DNA from: Stenotrophomonas maltophilia
GTDB lineage: Bacteria > Pseudomonadota > Gammaproteobacteria > Xanthomonadales > Xanthomonadaceae
Reading direction: 5' to 3'
Assembly (NCBI RefSeq): GCF_002205165.1
Contig: NZ_NIVS01000003.1
Location: forward strand, 62,001-126,000
DNA length: 64,000 nt
Position 1 is the stretch's first letter; every line of letters begins with the position of its first letter. The notes beneath the pieces were generated by a model that saw nothing but the letters and a program-made list of their open reading frames with translations, was not told the DNA's origin and did no database searches. Positions 36,302-45,512 of the stretch are shown piece by piece. The translations under genes and the position numbers were made by a program.

Positions 36302-37547
36302 AGGTGCGTTCGACGTAATCGTCGATCAGCGCCACGAAGTCCTGGGCGATGTTCTCGCCGCGCAGGGTGACCGTCTTTTCGCCGTCCACGAACACCGGCG
36401 CCGCGGGCGTTTCGCCCGTCCCCGGCAGGGAGATGCCGATGTTGGCGTGACGCGACTCGCCCGGCCCGTTGACGATGCAGCCCATGACCGCCAGGGTCAT
36501 GCTCTCCGCGCCCGGGTGGCTCACTTTCCAGATCGGCATTTTCTCGCGCACATGGTTCTGCACGACCTTGGCCAGTTCCTGGAAGAATTCCGAGGTGGTC
36601 CGGCCGCAGCCCGGGCAGGCCGTGACCAGCGGGGTGAACGCCCGCTGCCCGGTGGTCTGCAGCAGTTCCTGGGCGACGATCACCTCGGCGGTGCGCGACT
36701 GGCCCGGTTCGGGGGTCAGCGAAATGCGGATGGTGTCGCCGATACCTTCCTGCAGCAGCACCGCCAGCGCCGCCGAGGAGGCGACGATGCCCTTGCTGCC
36801 GATGCCGGCTTCGGTCAGGCCCAGGTGCAGGGCGAAATCCGAGCGCTGGGCCAGGTCGCGGTACACCGCGATCAGCTCCTGCACGCCACTGACCTTGGCC
36901 GACAGCACGATACGGTCGCGCGGCAGGCCCAGTTCGACGGCGGTCTCGGCCGAATCCAGCGCCGAGCGGATCAGCGCTTCTCGCAGCACGCGCCCGGCAT
37001 CCCAGGGCTGTGCGCGCTGGCTGTTCTCGTCCATCAGGCGCGCGGCCAGGGACTGGTCCAGCGAACCCCAGTTGGCGCCGATCCGGACCGGCTTGTTGTA
37101 GCGGATCGCAAACTCGATCAGCTGCGCGAACTGGGTGTCCTTCTTCTTGCCGAAGCCGACGTTGCCCGGGTTGATCCGGTACTTGGCCAGGGCCTGCGCG
37201 CAGGCCGGCTCCTGGGTCAGCAGCTGATGACCGTTGTAATGGAAGTCGCCGATCAGGGGGACGTCGATCCCCATCATCTGCAGCTTTTCGACGATCCGCG
37301 GGATGGCTGCGGCCGATTCGGGATTGTTGACAGTCAGCCGCACCATCTCCGAGCCCGCCCGCCACAGTTCAGCCACCTGCTTGACGCTGGAGGCGACATC
37401 GGCGGTGTCGGTGTTGGTCATCGACTGCACCACCACGGGATGGCCCCCACCCACGACCACGCCGCCGATACGGACGGGCTGGGTCTGGCGGCGGGCCCAC
37501 ACGGCGGAGTCGGCGGGTTGGGTCGGTCGGGTCACGGCGTCATGCAT
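36282..37547 (-). CDS. ispG: 4-hydroxy-3-methylbut-2-enyl diphosphate synthase (flavodoxin)
   Basis: IspG converts MEcPP to HMBPP in the MEP isoprenoid pathway using a [4Fe-4S] cluster. The 421-aa protein has the N-terminal barrel with [11 protein letters not shown], the cluster cysteines in TACPGCGR and the GCIVNGPGE motif. Length is slightly above E. coli (372 aa), mostly from internal insertions. It is the first gene of a short unit with the PAP2 phosphatase. Confidence 0.97.
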   Translation of the reverse strand: MHDAVTRPTQPADSAVWARRQTQPVRIGGVVVGGGHPVVVQSMTNTDTADVASSVKQVAELWRAGSEMVRLTVNNPESAAAIPRIVEKLQMMGIDVPLIGDFHYNGHQLLTQEPACAQALAKYRINPGNVGFGKKKDTQFAQLIEFAIRYNKPVRIGANWGSLDQSLAARLMDENSQRAQPWDAGRVLREALIRSALDSAETAVELGLPRDRIVLSAKVSGVQELIAVYRDLAQRSDFALHLGLTEAGIGSKGIVASSAALAVLLQEGIGDTIRISLTPEPGQSRTAEVIVAQELLQTTGQRAFTPLVTACPGCGRTTSEFFQELAKVVQNHVREKMPIWKVSHPGAESMTLAVMGCIVNGPGESRHANIGISLPGTGETPAAPVFVDGEKTVTLRGENIAQDFVALIDDYVERTYVRTIG

Positions 37548-37691
37548 CCGCCTATTTTAGCGCGCCCAGCGTGCAGGTAGGTGCCCAGCGTTGGTTGCCA
37601 CTCATGTTCAGTGCGCCGTGGAGGGCGCCCGTTCCCGATGCGGCCGATTGTCGCAGGCAGGCGTTGGCGGGAGCGCATAGGATGTGCGGTG

Positions 37692-38918
37692 ATGACCGGT
37701 ACCGACGCCCCCTTTCTCCGCACCCTGTGCAGCCTGCGCTGGCTGGCCGTGGCCGGCCAGGCCGCCACGATCCTGGTCGCCACCTGGGTGCTGGGGCTGG
37801 AACTGCCGCAGCTGCCCCTGTGGGCCGGCGTCGCCGCGCTGACCCTGTTCAACCTGTACGCGCAGCTGCGCGTGCAGGACCCGGACACCGCACCGGTGAC
37901 AGCCTTCGGCCACATCCTGGTGGATGTCACCGTGCTGACCTGGATGGTCGGCTGGAGCGGCGGCATCGCCAATCCTTTCGGTTCCTTGTTCCTGATCCTG
38001 ATCGCACTGGCCGCGCTCGCCCTGCCCCTGCGCTGGACGCTGGCCGTGGCGGCGGCCTGCCTGATCGGTTACGCGGTCAGCGGCGTGTTCGGCCTGCCAC
38101 TGCCCAGCGGCTATTTCACCGGCGCGCAGATGCAGCAGTGGGGCGTGGTCTGCAACTTCCTGCTGTCGGCCACGGTGGTGCTGGTGTTCGCCACGCGGCT
38201 GGCGATCGCCCTGCGTCAGCGCGAACACGAGCTGGCCATGCTGCGCGAACGCTTCGTGCGCAACGAAGGCATCGTCGCGCTGGCCACCCACGCCGCCTCG
38301 GTGGCGCATGAGCTCAATACCCCGCTGGCGACCATGACCCTGCTCGCCGACGACATCGCCGACCAGACCGAAAGCAGCGAGGTCCGCGACGACGTGGAAA
38401 CCCTGCGCGAGCTGCTGGTGCAGTGTCGCGAACGCGTGCTGGCGCTGGCCCGCCCCGCCGCTGGCGACGCCCCCGGCCGCGACGCGGTGACCTTGCCGCA
38501 GGTACTGGAACAATGGCGGCTGGTGCGGCCGACCATCGCGCTCAAGCGCAATGAAGACGCTCCGCTGACCCTGCCGCTGGACCCGGGTATCGGGCACCTG
38601 CTGATGGTGCTGCTCAACAATGCCGCCGACGCGGGCGAGAAGGCCGACCGCCCGCAGGTGGATCTGTCGCTGCGCATCGAAGGCGATGACCTGATCGGCG
38701 AAGTACGCGACTACGGCCACGGCTTCGACGCCCGCCAGGCCGTGCTGCCCGGCACTTTGTTCAACAGCGGCAAGACCGACGGCATGGGCGTGGGCCTGGC
38801 CCTGTCCCACGCCACCATCGAACGCCTGGACGGCGAGCTGTGGATGCGCCCGGCCAATGGTGCCGGCACCCGCGTCGGCTTCCGCCTGCCCTTGTCCCCA
38901 CGGGAGACTTCCGCATGA
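37692..38918 (+). CDS. RegB/PrrB-family redox sensor histidine kinase
   Basis: This 408-aa membrane kinase has six transmembrane segments in the first 175 residues. The heptapeptide GGIANPF (90-96) matches the GGxxNPF quinone-binding motif of RegB. The H-box has H206 in VAHELNTPLAT; C245, about 40 residues later, corresponds to the redox-active cysteine of RegB (C265, with H225). The ATPase domain has NNAADAG, DYGHGFD and DGMGVGL. RegB senses the quinone pool redox state and phosphorylates RegA. The partner gene follows with an ATGA overlap. Confidence 0.9.
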   Translation: MTGTDAPFLRTLCSLRWLAVAGQAATILVATWVLGLELPQLPLWAGVAALTLFNLYAQLRVQDPDTAPVTAFGHILVDVTVLTWMVGWSGGIANPFGSLFLILIALAALALPLRWTLAVAAACLIGYAVSGVFGLPLPSGYFTGAQMQQWGVVCNFLLSATVVLVFATRLAIALRQREHELAMLRERFVRNEGIVALATHAASVAHELNTPLATMTLLADDIADQTESSEVRDDVETLRELLVQCRERVLALARPAAGDAPGRDAVTLPQVLEQWRLVRPTIALKRNEDAPLTLPLDPGIGHLLMVLLNNAADAGEKADRPQVDLSLRIEGDDLIGEVRDYGHGFDARQAVLPGTLFNSGKTDGMGVGLALSHATIERLDGELWMRPANGAGTRVGFRLPLSPRETSA

Positions 38919-39499
38919 CCGCCTTCAGCCCCGCGCCCGGTCAGGCCAGCCATGGCCTGCTGGTCGACGACGACGAACTCTATCTGCGCACGCTGCAGCG
39001 CAGCCTGGCCCGAAAAGGGCTGGAAACCGTCACCGCCAGCGACACCGCCTCGGCGCTGCTGCTGGCCCGGCAACAGCCGCCGGCGTATGCGCTGATCGAC
39101 CTCAAGCTCGGCACCGAATCCGGGCTTGCGCTGATCCAGCCGCTGCGCGCCCTGCGCGAAGACATGCGGATCCTGCTGGTGACCGGCTATGCCAGCATCG
39201 CCACGGCGGTGGAAGCGATCAAACTCGGGGCCGACGACTACCTGCCCAAGCCGGCCACGGTGCCGATGATCCTGCGCGCGCTCGGCGAAGAGGACGATGG
39301 CCCGGCCGATGACGGCGACATGGAGCCGCCGGATGCGATGACCCCGATCAGCCGCCTGCAGTGGGAGCACATCCAGCAGGCGATGCATGAGACCGGCGGC
39401 AATGTGTCCGCCGCCGCGCGCCTGCTCGGCATGCACCGGCGCTCGCTGCAGCGCAAGCTGGCCAAGCGGCCGAGCCCGGAGCGCGACCCGAGCCGGTGA
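38915..39499 (+). CDS. RegA/PrrA-family response regulator
   Basis: This 194-aa regulator has an N-terminal receiver (D18-D20 acidic pocket, phospho-acceptor D62, conserved lysine in YLPKPA) and a C-terminal Fis-type helix-turn-helix (about 150-190, GGNVSAAARLLGMHRRSLQR). That two-domain form without an AAA+ domain is diagnostic of RegA/PrrA. It overlaps the kinase gene by 4 nt. In other Proteobacteria the pair tunes respiration and carbon metabolism to redox state. Confidence 0.9.
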   Translation: MTAFSPAPGQASHGLLVDDDELYLRTLQRSLARKGLETVTASDTASALLLARQQPPAYALIDLKLGTESGLALIQPLRALREDMRILLVTGYASIATAVEAIKLGADDYLPKPATVPMILRALGEEDDGPADDGDMEPPDAMTPISRLQWEHIQQAMHETGGNVSAAARLLGMHRRSLQRKLAKRPSPERDPSR

Positions 39500-39500
39500 T

Positions 39501-39608
39501 GCCGACCGTGGGTCGGCTGCGCTTCACCACGACGATCAACCGCGCGCGATGCGCACGACAGCCGACCAACGGTCGGCTCTACCTGGCTTATAGCCGACCA
39601 ACGGTCGG
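39501..39608. repeat. Three SMAG-like palindromes after the regA-type gene
   Basis: GCCGACC-GTG-GGTCGGC lies at 39501-39517, AGCCGACC-AAC-GGTCGGCT plus CTAC at 39558-39580, and AGCCGACC-AAC-GGTCGGCT again at 39590-39608. All share the same core. They fill the gap between converging genes. Confidence 0.8.
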
Positions 39609-39620
39609 CTTAAGCGACGG

Positions 39621-41135
39621 TCAGGCGGTCAGACGCCCCAGCAGCTCCAGCGTCACCGGGTCGGTGATCGCATGCGCTTCACCCTGCAGCGCAGGCAGCA
39701 GCTGGCTGGCCAGCTGCTTGCCCAGCTCTACGCCGAACTGGTCGAAGGCGTTGATGTTCCAGATCAGCGACTGCACGTACACGGCGTGTTCGTACATGGC
39801 GATCAGCGCACCCAGCGACTGGGGAGTGAGCGCATCGAGCAGGATCAGCGTGCTCGGGCGGCCACCGGGATACTCGCGATGGGGATCCTCACTGCCCTGG
39901 CCGTTGGCCAGCGCCTCGGTCTGCGCCAGCAGGTTGGCCATCAACGCCTGGTGGTTGACCACGTAGGGATCATCGTTGTGCACGCAGCCAATGAAGTCGG
40001 CCGGGATCACGCTGGTGCCCTGGTGCAGCGCCTGGAAGAAGCTGTGCTGCACATCGGTGCCCGCCCCGCCCCACCACACCGGTACGGTGTCGCTGGCCAC
40101 CGGACTGCCATCGAGCTGCACGCGCTTGCCAAGGCTTTCCATCACCAGCTGCTGCAGGTAGGCCGGCAGCAACGCCAGGCGCTGGTCGTAAGTCATTACC
40201 GCATGCGTGGCATGGCCGAGCAGGTTGCGGTTCCAGATATCGGTCAGCGCATGCAGCACCGGCAGGTTCTGCGCCAGCGGTGCGGTCAGCGCGTGTTCGT
40301 CCATCTGCGCCGCGCCCTCGAGCAGCTGCTCGAAGCGCGTGAAGCCGATCGCCAGTGCGATCGGGAAACCGACCGCCGACCACAGCGAATAACGCCCGCC
40401 GACCCAGTCCCACATCGGCAGCACACGGCCGGCGGCGATCGAGAAGGCCTTGGCCGCACGCTCCGGGTTGGCACTGACCGCATACAGGCGCTCGCTGCCG
40501 CCCAGCCAGTCGTGCAGGATCTGCCCGTTGAGCAGGGTTTCCTGGGTGCCGAAGGTCTTGGAGATCAGGATGCCGGCGGTGGTGGCCGGGTCCAGCGTGG
40601 CGAGCGTGCGCTGCATCGCGGCGCCATCCACGTTCGACACGAAATGCACGCGGAAGCGCGCACCGGTCACCGGACGCAGCGCATCGGCCACCAGCCGCGG
40701 GCCGAGGTCCGAACCGCCGATGCCGACGCTGACGATATCGGTGATGTGGGTCGCTTCCAGTGCGGCGATCAGTTCGCCCATCTGCTGACGCACCTGGGCC
40801 GCCGTAGCGAAGGCCTCGCCGGCCACCGGCGCGCCGCTGGCATCGCCGCGCAGCGCGGTGTGCAGGGCGGCGCGGCCCTCGGTGATGTTGACCGTTTCAC
40901 CGCGGAACAGGCGCTGGAAGCCGCCGGCGACATCGCGCTCGGCAGCCAGCTGCAGCAGTGCGTCCAACGCCGCGCGGTCGTACTTCTGCCGCGCGAAATT
41001 GACGTACAACGGACCGACCCGCAGCCCCAGCGATTGTGCGCGGCCCGGTTCGGCGGCGATCAACGAAGGGATGCTCGCGCCTCGCAGGCGCTGGGCATGG
41101 GAATGAAGCGGGTCGAATCCGTTGTGCTGTGTCAT
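39621..41135 (-). CDS. pgi: Glucose-6-phosphate isomerase
   Basis: Pgi interconverts glucose 6-phosphate and fructose 6-phosphate. At 504 aa it belongs to the shorter bacterial form. It has the signature [11 protein letters not shown] near residue 156 and the active-site segments around SKTFGTQET and [11 protein letters not shown]. Its start overlaps the panD stop by 4 nt, so it is probably translated from a panD-pgi message. Confidence 0.96.
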   Translation of the reverse strand: MTQHNGFDPLHSHAQRLRGASIPSLIAAEPGRAQSLGLRVGPLYVNFARQKYDRAALDALLQLAAERDVAGGFQRLFRGETVNITEGRAALHTALRGDASGAPVAGEAFATAAQVRQQMGELIAALEATHITDIVSVGIGGSDLGPRLVADALRPVTGARFRVHFVSNVDGAAMQRTLATLDPATTAGILISKTFGTQETLLNGQILHDWLGGSERLYAVSANPERAAKAFSIAAGRVLPMWDWVGGRYSLWSAVGFPIALAIGFTRFEQLLEGAAQMDEHALTAPLAQNLPVLHALTDIWNRNLLGHATHAVMTYDQRLALLPAYLQQLVMESLGKRVQLDGSPVASDTVPVWWGGAGTDVQHSFFQALHQGTSVIPADFIGCVHNDDPYVVNHQALMANLLAQTEALANGQGSEDPHREYPGGRPSTLILLDALTPQSLGALIAMYEHAVYVQSLIWNINAFDQFGVELGKQLASQLLPALQGEAHAITDPVTLELLGRLTA

Positions 41136-41512
41136 GCGGCCTGTGTCGGGATCGTGTCGTTGGTGTGGGAGATCTGGTTCTTGCCGTCCACATATACCAA
41201 CTTCGGCTTGAAGCTGTCAGCTTCTTCTTCGCTCATGCTGGCGAAGGCGGCGATGATGATGATGTCGCCCACCTGCACGTGGCGCGCAGCGCCGCCGTTG
41301 AGCGACACCACGCCGCTGCCGGCTTCGGCGCGGATGGCATAGGTGGAGAAACGCGCACCGTTGGTCACATCCCAGATGTGCACCTGCTCGAACTCACGGA
41401 TGCCGGTCGCAGCCAGCAGGTTGTCATCGATGGCGATGGAACCTTCGTAGTTCAGCTCGGAGTGAGTGACGGTGGCGCGGTGGATCTTGGTCTTCAGCAG
41501 GGACAGATGCAT
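41132..41512 (-). CDS. panD: Aspartate 1-decarboxylase
   Basis: PanD makes beta-alanine from aspartate for pantothenate synthesis. The 126-aa proenzyme self-cleaves between G24 and S25 in YEGS to form the pyruvoyl cofactor. Its sequence matches the family throughout (catalytic K9, ITNG-like DVTNGARF). It is cut off from panBC by a hairpin and a poly-G tract, and is joined to pgi. Confidence 0.97.
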   Translation of the reverse strand: MHLSLLKTKIHRATVTHSELNYEGSIAIDDNLLAATGIREFEQVHIWDVTNGARFSTYAIRAEAGSGVVSLNGGAARHVQVGDIIIIAAFASMSEEEADSFKPKLVYVDGKNQISHTNDTIPTQAA

Positions 41513-41618
41513 GGCAACGGGGAAACGGTAAAGGAAAGGGAAATTCTAGCACCCGGGGGCCGGGCGGCAGGGGGTAGCCCTGCCCTCCCCCTCCCGCGCT
41601 GCCGGCCGTTCAGCCTGA

Positions 41619-41630
41619 GGGGGGGGGGGG
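41619..41630. repeat. Poly-G tract of 12
   Basis: A run of twelve G lies in the panD-panC gap, about 105 bp upstream of panD. Such tracts slip during replication. If this one sits near the panD promoter, its length could alter expression; it may also be a sequencing-sensitive site. Confidence 0.8.
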
Positions 41631-41647
41631 CTGGGGCCCGGAAACGC

Positions 41648-41673
41648 ACAGGGCCACCCGAAGGTGGCCCTGT
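41648..41673 (-). terminator. UUCG-loop hairpin after panC
   Basis: On the minus strand, ACAGGGCCACC-TTCG-GGTGGCCCTGT forms a perfect 11-bp stem with a stable UUCG tetraloop, starting about 20 nt after the panC stop. The downstream tail has only three T in a row. Confidence 0.7.
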
Positions 41674-41693
41674 ACCGGTACCCGCTGGCGGGC

Positions 41694-42536
41694 TCAGAAC
41701 TCCAGGTTGTCGATCAACCGGGTGTTGCCGATCCGCGCGGCGATCAGGGCCACGCGGGTGCCGTCGTTGGCATCGGCCGGCTCGGACAGGTCCGGCAGGC
41801 GGACCACGGCATAGTCGACCTGGAAGCCGGCCGCCTGCAGCGCCGCGGCCGCTTCGGCCTCGATGAGGGTGCGGCTCTTGCCGGCGATGAAGCCTTCGCG
41901 CATGCCCAGCAGCACCTGGTGGATGGTGGTGGAGACCGGGCGCTGCTCGGCGTTGAGGTACTGGTTGCGCGAGCTCATCGCCAGCCCATCGTCTTCGCGC
42001 ACGATGTCACCCCCGACGATCTGGATCGGGAAGGCCAGGTCTTCGACCATCTGGCGGATCACTGCCAGCTGCTGGTAGTCCTTCTTGCCGAAGGCGGCGA
42101 CATCCGGCTGCACCTGGTTGAACAGGCGCGAGACCACGGTGCAGACGCCGTCGAAATGGCCCGGGCGGTGCGCGCCCTCGAGCAGGCCGCTGATGCCCGG
42201 CACGTTGACGCTGGCCGCCAGCTCGACGCCGAACGGGTACATCGATTCAACGGTGGGCAGCCACAGTACATCGCAGCCGGCCTGCTCCAGGCCGGTGGTA
42301 TCGGCTTCGGGCGTGCGCGGGTAGCGGGTGAAGTCTTCGTTCGGGCCGAACTGGGTCGGATTGACGAAGACGCTGGAGACCACCCGGTCGGCGTACTGCC
42401 GGGCCAGCGTGACCAGCGAGTAGTGACCTGCATGCAGGTTGCCCATGGTCGGGACCAGCGCGACGCGCAGGCCCTCGCGCTTCCAGCCGTTGACGACGGC
42501 GCGCAGACGGGACAGTTCGGTGACGGTTTCGATCAT
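41694..42536 (-). CDS. panC: Pantothenate synthetase
   Basis: PanC joins pantoate and beta-alanine with ATP. The 280-aa protein has the nucleotidyltransferase motif [10 protein letters not shown] (29-38) and MSSRNQYL. It overlaps panB by 4 nt. Confidence 0.97.
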   Translation of the reverse strand: MIETVTELSRLRAVVNGWKREGLRVALVPTMGNLHAGHYSLVTLARQYADRVVSSVFVNPTQFGPNEDFTRYPRTPEADTTGLEQAGCDVLWLPTVESMYPFGVELAASVNVPGISGLLEGAHRPGHFDGVCTVVSRLFNQVQPDVAAFGKKDYQQLAVIRQMVEDLAFPIQIVGGDIVREDDGLAMSSRNQYLNAEQRPVSTTIHQVLLGMREGFIAGKSRTLIEAEAAAALQAAGFQVDYAVVRLPDLSEPADANDGTRVALIAARIGNTRLIDNLEF

Positions 42537-43348
42537 GAGGCGTAGGCGTGCTCTGCGTCGGGGAAGGAGCCGTCGCGCACGGCGTCGGCATAGGCACGGA
42601 CCGCACCGGCAACCGACCCGCCTTCGGCAAGGAAATCCTTGACGAACTTGGGACGGCGATGGCCGCTGTCCAGACCGAGGAAATCATGCAGCACCAGCAC
42701 CTGGCCATCGCACTGCGGGCCGGCACCGATGCCGATCGTGGGCACGCTGATGTCTGCGGTGACCTGCGCAGCGACGGGCGTCGGCACGCATTCAAGCACC
42801 ACCAGGCTGGCGCCGGCGGCGACTGCGGCCTTGGCGTCATCGCGCAGCTGCTGGGCGGCGTCGCCACGGCCCTGCACGCGATACCCCCCCAGGCGCAGCA
42901 CCGACTGCGGGGTCAGGCCCAGGTGCGAGCAGACCGGAATCTCGCGCTCGACCAGATGCCGGATGATGTCCAGCTTGAAGCCGGCACCCTCGATCTTGAC
43001 CATCTCCGCACCGGCCTGCAGCAGGCGCAGCGAAGCATCCAGCGCGCGCTCGGGGGTGGCATCGGCGCCGAACGGCAGATCGGCCACCAGCAGCGCGCGT
43101 TGCAGGACGCGGGCGACAGCGCGGGTGTGGTAGACCATGTCGTCGGTGGTGACCGGCAGGGTCGAATCGTGCCCCTGCACCACCATGCCAAGCGAATCGC
43201 CGATCAGGATCAGGTCCACGCCGTTAGCGTCGAAGCTGCGCGCGAACCCGGCATCGTAGGCGGTCAACATCACCAGCTTCTGCCCATTGCGCTTGGCCTC
43301 GGCCAATGCGGGGACGGTCCAGGGCTTGCTGTCTGCGTGGGTACTCAT
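42533..43348 (-). CDS. panB: 3-methyl-2-oxobutanoate hydroxymethyltransferase
   Basis: PanB adds a hydroxymethyl group from methylene-tetrahydrofolate to ketoisovalerate, the first step to pantoate. The 271-aa protein has the family signature [14 protein letters not shown], the metal-binding GDSLGMV, and [15 protein letters not shown]. It is preceded by folK and pcnB in the same direction. Confidence 0.97.
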   Translation of the reverse strand: MSTHADSKPWTVPALAEAKRNGQKLVMLTAYDAGFARSFDANGVDLILIGDSLGMVVQGHDSTLPVTTDDMVYHTRAVARVLQRALLVADLPFGADATPERALDASLRLLQAGAEMVKIEGAGFKLDIIRHLVEREIPVCSHLGLTPQSVLRLGGYRVQGRGDAAQQLRDDAKAAVAAGASLVVLECVPTPVAAQVTADISVPTIGIGAGPQCDGQVLVLHDFLGLDSGHRRPKFVKDFLAEGGSVAGAVRAYADAVRDGSFPDAEHAYAS

Positions 43349-43379
43349 GAGCTGATAACCGGTGGCGATAAGCCCCGCA

Positions 43380-43868
43380 TTATCCTCCTATTGGAGCGAT
43401 CCCGCAGGCTTGGACCCGCACCACAGCATCCCGCACGCGGCCGTGACCGGGAATGAGGGCGTCCGGCGCGATCTCGGCCAGCGGCAGCAGCGCGAACGCA
43501 CGCTCATGCAGGTACGGGTGCGGCACCTGCAGCTGCGGCAGCGCGATGACGTCCTCGCCGTACAGCAGCACGTCCAGATCCAGCGCGCGCGGCCCCCAGT
43601 GCACGGCCGGGTCCCGCACGCGGCCGAAGCGGCGTTCGATCTCCAGCAACGCGTCCAGCAGGTCCGGTGCCGGCAACGCGGTTTCCAGCGCGGCGGCAGC
43701 ATTGACGAACGCCGGCTGGTCTTCATTGCCCCAGGCCGGCGTGCTGTACAACTGCGAGCGGGCCCGCAGGGAGGTCTGCGGCAGCGCCGCCAGCGCCTGG
43801 AACGCATCGCGCAGCGTCTGCGCGGCGTCCCCGAGATTGGCGCCCAATCCGATACAGGCCAGGGTCAC
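43380..43868 (-). CDS. folK: 2-amino-4-hydroxy-6-hydroxymethyldihydropteridine diphosphokinase
   Basis: FolK transfers pyrophosphate to the pterin in folate synthesis. The 162-aa protein has GLGANLGD (7-14) and the signature [13 protein letters not shown]. The pcnB-folK-panB-panC order is widespread in Gammaproteobacteria. PanB uses a folate cofactor, which links the neighbours metabolically. Gaps of 3 bp (pcnB) and 31 bp (panB) support one unit. Confidence 0.96.
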   Translation of the reverse strand: MTLACIGLGANLGDAAQTLRDAFQALAALPQTSLRARSQLYSTPAWGNEDQPAFVNAAAALETALPAPDLLDALLEIERRFGRVRDPAVHWGPRALDLDVLLYGEDVIALPQLQVPHPYLHERAFALLPLAEIAPDALIPGHGRVRDAVVRVQACGIAPIGG

Positions 43869-43871
43869 GGC

Positions 43872-45245
43872 TTACTCGCCTGCCACTCCACCGGGACGAC
43901 GACGGCGGCGGCGACGCTTGCGCGGTGCGCCGTCTTCGCCCTCGCCTTCGGCCTGGGCGGCGTCCAGCGCCGAATCCAGCTCGGTGCCGGACTGCAGCTG
44001 CGCTTCGCGCCAGAACGCCACATCGGCTTCGTGCTCGCTGGAAGCGACCTGGCGCAGGACCAGGAAATCGTAAGCGGCGCGGAAGCGCGGATGGGTCAAC
44101 GTGCGGATCACGCGCTTGCGCTGGCGCGAGGCGAAACGGCCCTGCAGCAGCCAGATTTCCTGCATCGGCAGCGAGAAGCGGCGCGGCAGGGCGATCGTGG
44201 TCAGCTGGTGGAGGGTCACGCGGTCCGCCGCGCGGCGCTGCGCTTCTTCCAGCGCGACGCCCTGCTTCTGCAGGCTGGCCAGGGCGCGGCAGAAGGCCGG
44301 CCACAGCAGCAGCGCGAACAGGAACGACGGCGACACCGGCTCGTCATTGGCCACGCGCAGATCGGTGTTGTGCAGGCCTTCGATGACCATGCGGCGCAGC
44401 GCGCCACTGCGGTTGCTGCGCAGCGCGGCGGCGCTTTCCGGGAACATGACGTCAAGCAGACCGTAGCGCTCCAGGCCTTCGAAGCTGGCCACGCCGTGCC
44501 CGGACAGGAACAGCTTGAGCACTTCCTCGAACAGGCGTGCCGGGGCGGCCTCGGTCAACAGGTTGGCCAGGCGCGGCAGCGGTTCGGCAGTCGCCTCTTC
44601 GATCTGGAAGCCCAGCTTGGCGGCCAGGCGCACCGCGCGCAGCATGCGCACCGGGTCTTCCTGGTAGCGCTGCTCGGGATCGCCGATCAGCTTCATCAGG
44701 CGCGCCTGCACGTCTTCAAAGCCACCGGTGTAATCGCGCACCGAGAAATCCTCGATCGCGTAATACAGGGCGTTGCAGGTGAAGTCGCGGCGGATCGCGT
44801 CGTCTTCGATGCTGCCGTACACGTTGTCGCGCACGAGCATGCCGTTTTCCATCTCGCGGTCGCCGCTGCCATCGTCGATGTTGGCGCGGAAAGTGGCGAC
44901 CTCGATGATCTCGCGGCCGAACACCACGTGCGCCAGGCGGAAGCGGCGGCCGATCAGCCGGCAGTTGCGGAACAACTGCTTGACCTGCTCGGGCGTCGCG
45001 TCGGTGGCGACGTCGAAATCCTTGGGGTGCCCGTTCACCAGCAGATCGCGGACGGCGCCGCCGACCAGGTAACCGGCAAACCCGGAATCACGCAGCCGGT
45101 ACAGGACGCGCAGGGCGTTGGGGCTGATGTCCTTGCGGGAGATGTTGTGCTGATCGCGCGGGATCACGCGCAGGCTGAACGGTGATGTAGCAGAGGAATT
45201 GATGTTGGCGCTTCCGGTTGAGTTTTCGGGATTGCCCAATGGCAT
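43872..45245 (-). CDS. pcnB: Poly(A) polymerase I
   Basis: PcnB adds 3' poly(A) tails that mark RNA for decay. The 457-aa protein has the nucleotidyltransferase motif VGGAVRDLL and DFDVATDATPE (two catalytic Asp), the RRDFTCNAL segment, and a strongly basic tail (RKRRRRRRRRP) that binds RNA. The first 30 residues are poorly conserved, so an internal start is possible. Confidence 0.95.
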   Translation of the reverse strand: MPLGNPENSTGSANINSSATSPFSLRVIPRDQHNISRKDISPNALRVLYRLRDSGFAGYLVGGAVRDLLVNGHPKDFDVATDATPEQVKQLFRNCRLIGRRFRLAHVVFGREIIEVATFRANIDDGSGDREMENGMLVRDNVYGSIEDDAIRRDFTCNALYYAIEDFSVRDYTGGFEDVQARLMKLIGDPEQRYQEDPVRMLRAVRLAAKLGFQIEEATAEPLPRLANLLTEAAPARLFEEVLKLFLSGHGVASFEGLERYGLLDVMFPESAAALRSNRSGALRRMVIEGLHNTDLRVANDEPVSPSFLFALLLWPAFCRALASLQKQGVALEEAQRRAADRVTLHQLTTIALPRRFSLPMQEIWLLQGRFASRQRKRVIRTLTHPRFRAAYDFLVLRQVASSEHEADVAFWREAQLQSGTELDSALDAAQAEGEGEDGAPRKRRRRRRRPGGVAGE

Positions 45246-45289
45246 CTAGGTCCATATACTAGCGCGCTGCGCAGTTCGCGACAAAGTCT

Positions 45290-45364
45290 GCTCCCTTCGT
45301 CTAGAGGTTAGGACGTGGCCCTCTCAAGGCTAAAACAGGGGTTCGAGTCCCCTAGGGAGCACCA
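45290..45364 (+). tRNA. tRNA-Glu (anticodon CTC)
   Basis: The 75-nt gene folds as a cloverleaf. The acceptor GCTCCCT pairs with AGGGAGC, and the CCA end is encoded. The anticodon stem TGGCC/GGCTA holds loop CTCTCAA with anticodon CTC (codon GAG). The T arm GGGGTTCGAGTCCCC is perfect. A terminator follows. Confidence 0.96.
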
Positions 45365-45382
45365 GTCGCGGTGCAGAGAGCC

Positions 45383-45409
45383 AAAAACCCCGCCACGGCG
45401 GGGTTTTTT
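45383..45409 (+). terminator. Rho-independent terminator of tRNA-Glu
   Basis: AAAACCCCGCC and GGCGGGGTTTT pair around a short AC loop, followed by a T-run. It lies about 18 nt after the tRNA. The sequence could also terminate the converging xylose operon. Confidence 0.9.
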
Positions 45410-45512
45410 GCGTTCAGGCCCCAGGCCTGCGGCGCCTGCCCTGCCCGCCCGGACCGGGAGCACACGCCCCCGACCCGGCCCCTGCCCAGCGCGCCGGGCT
45501 GCAGAAAGCGGC

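Noticed and set aside
45290..45364. tRNA-Glu as an island insertion site
   Set aside because: No integrase or repeated tRNA 3' end lies nearby; flanks are core genes. The same applies to tRNA-Arg at 58753-58829.
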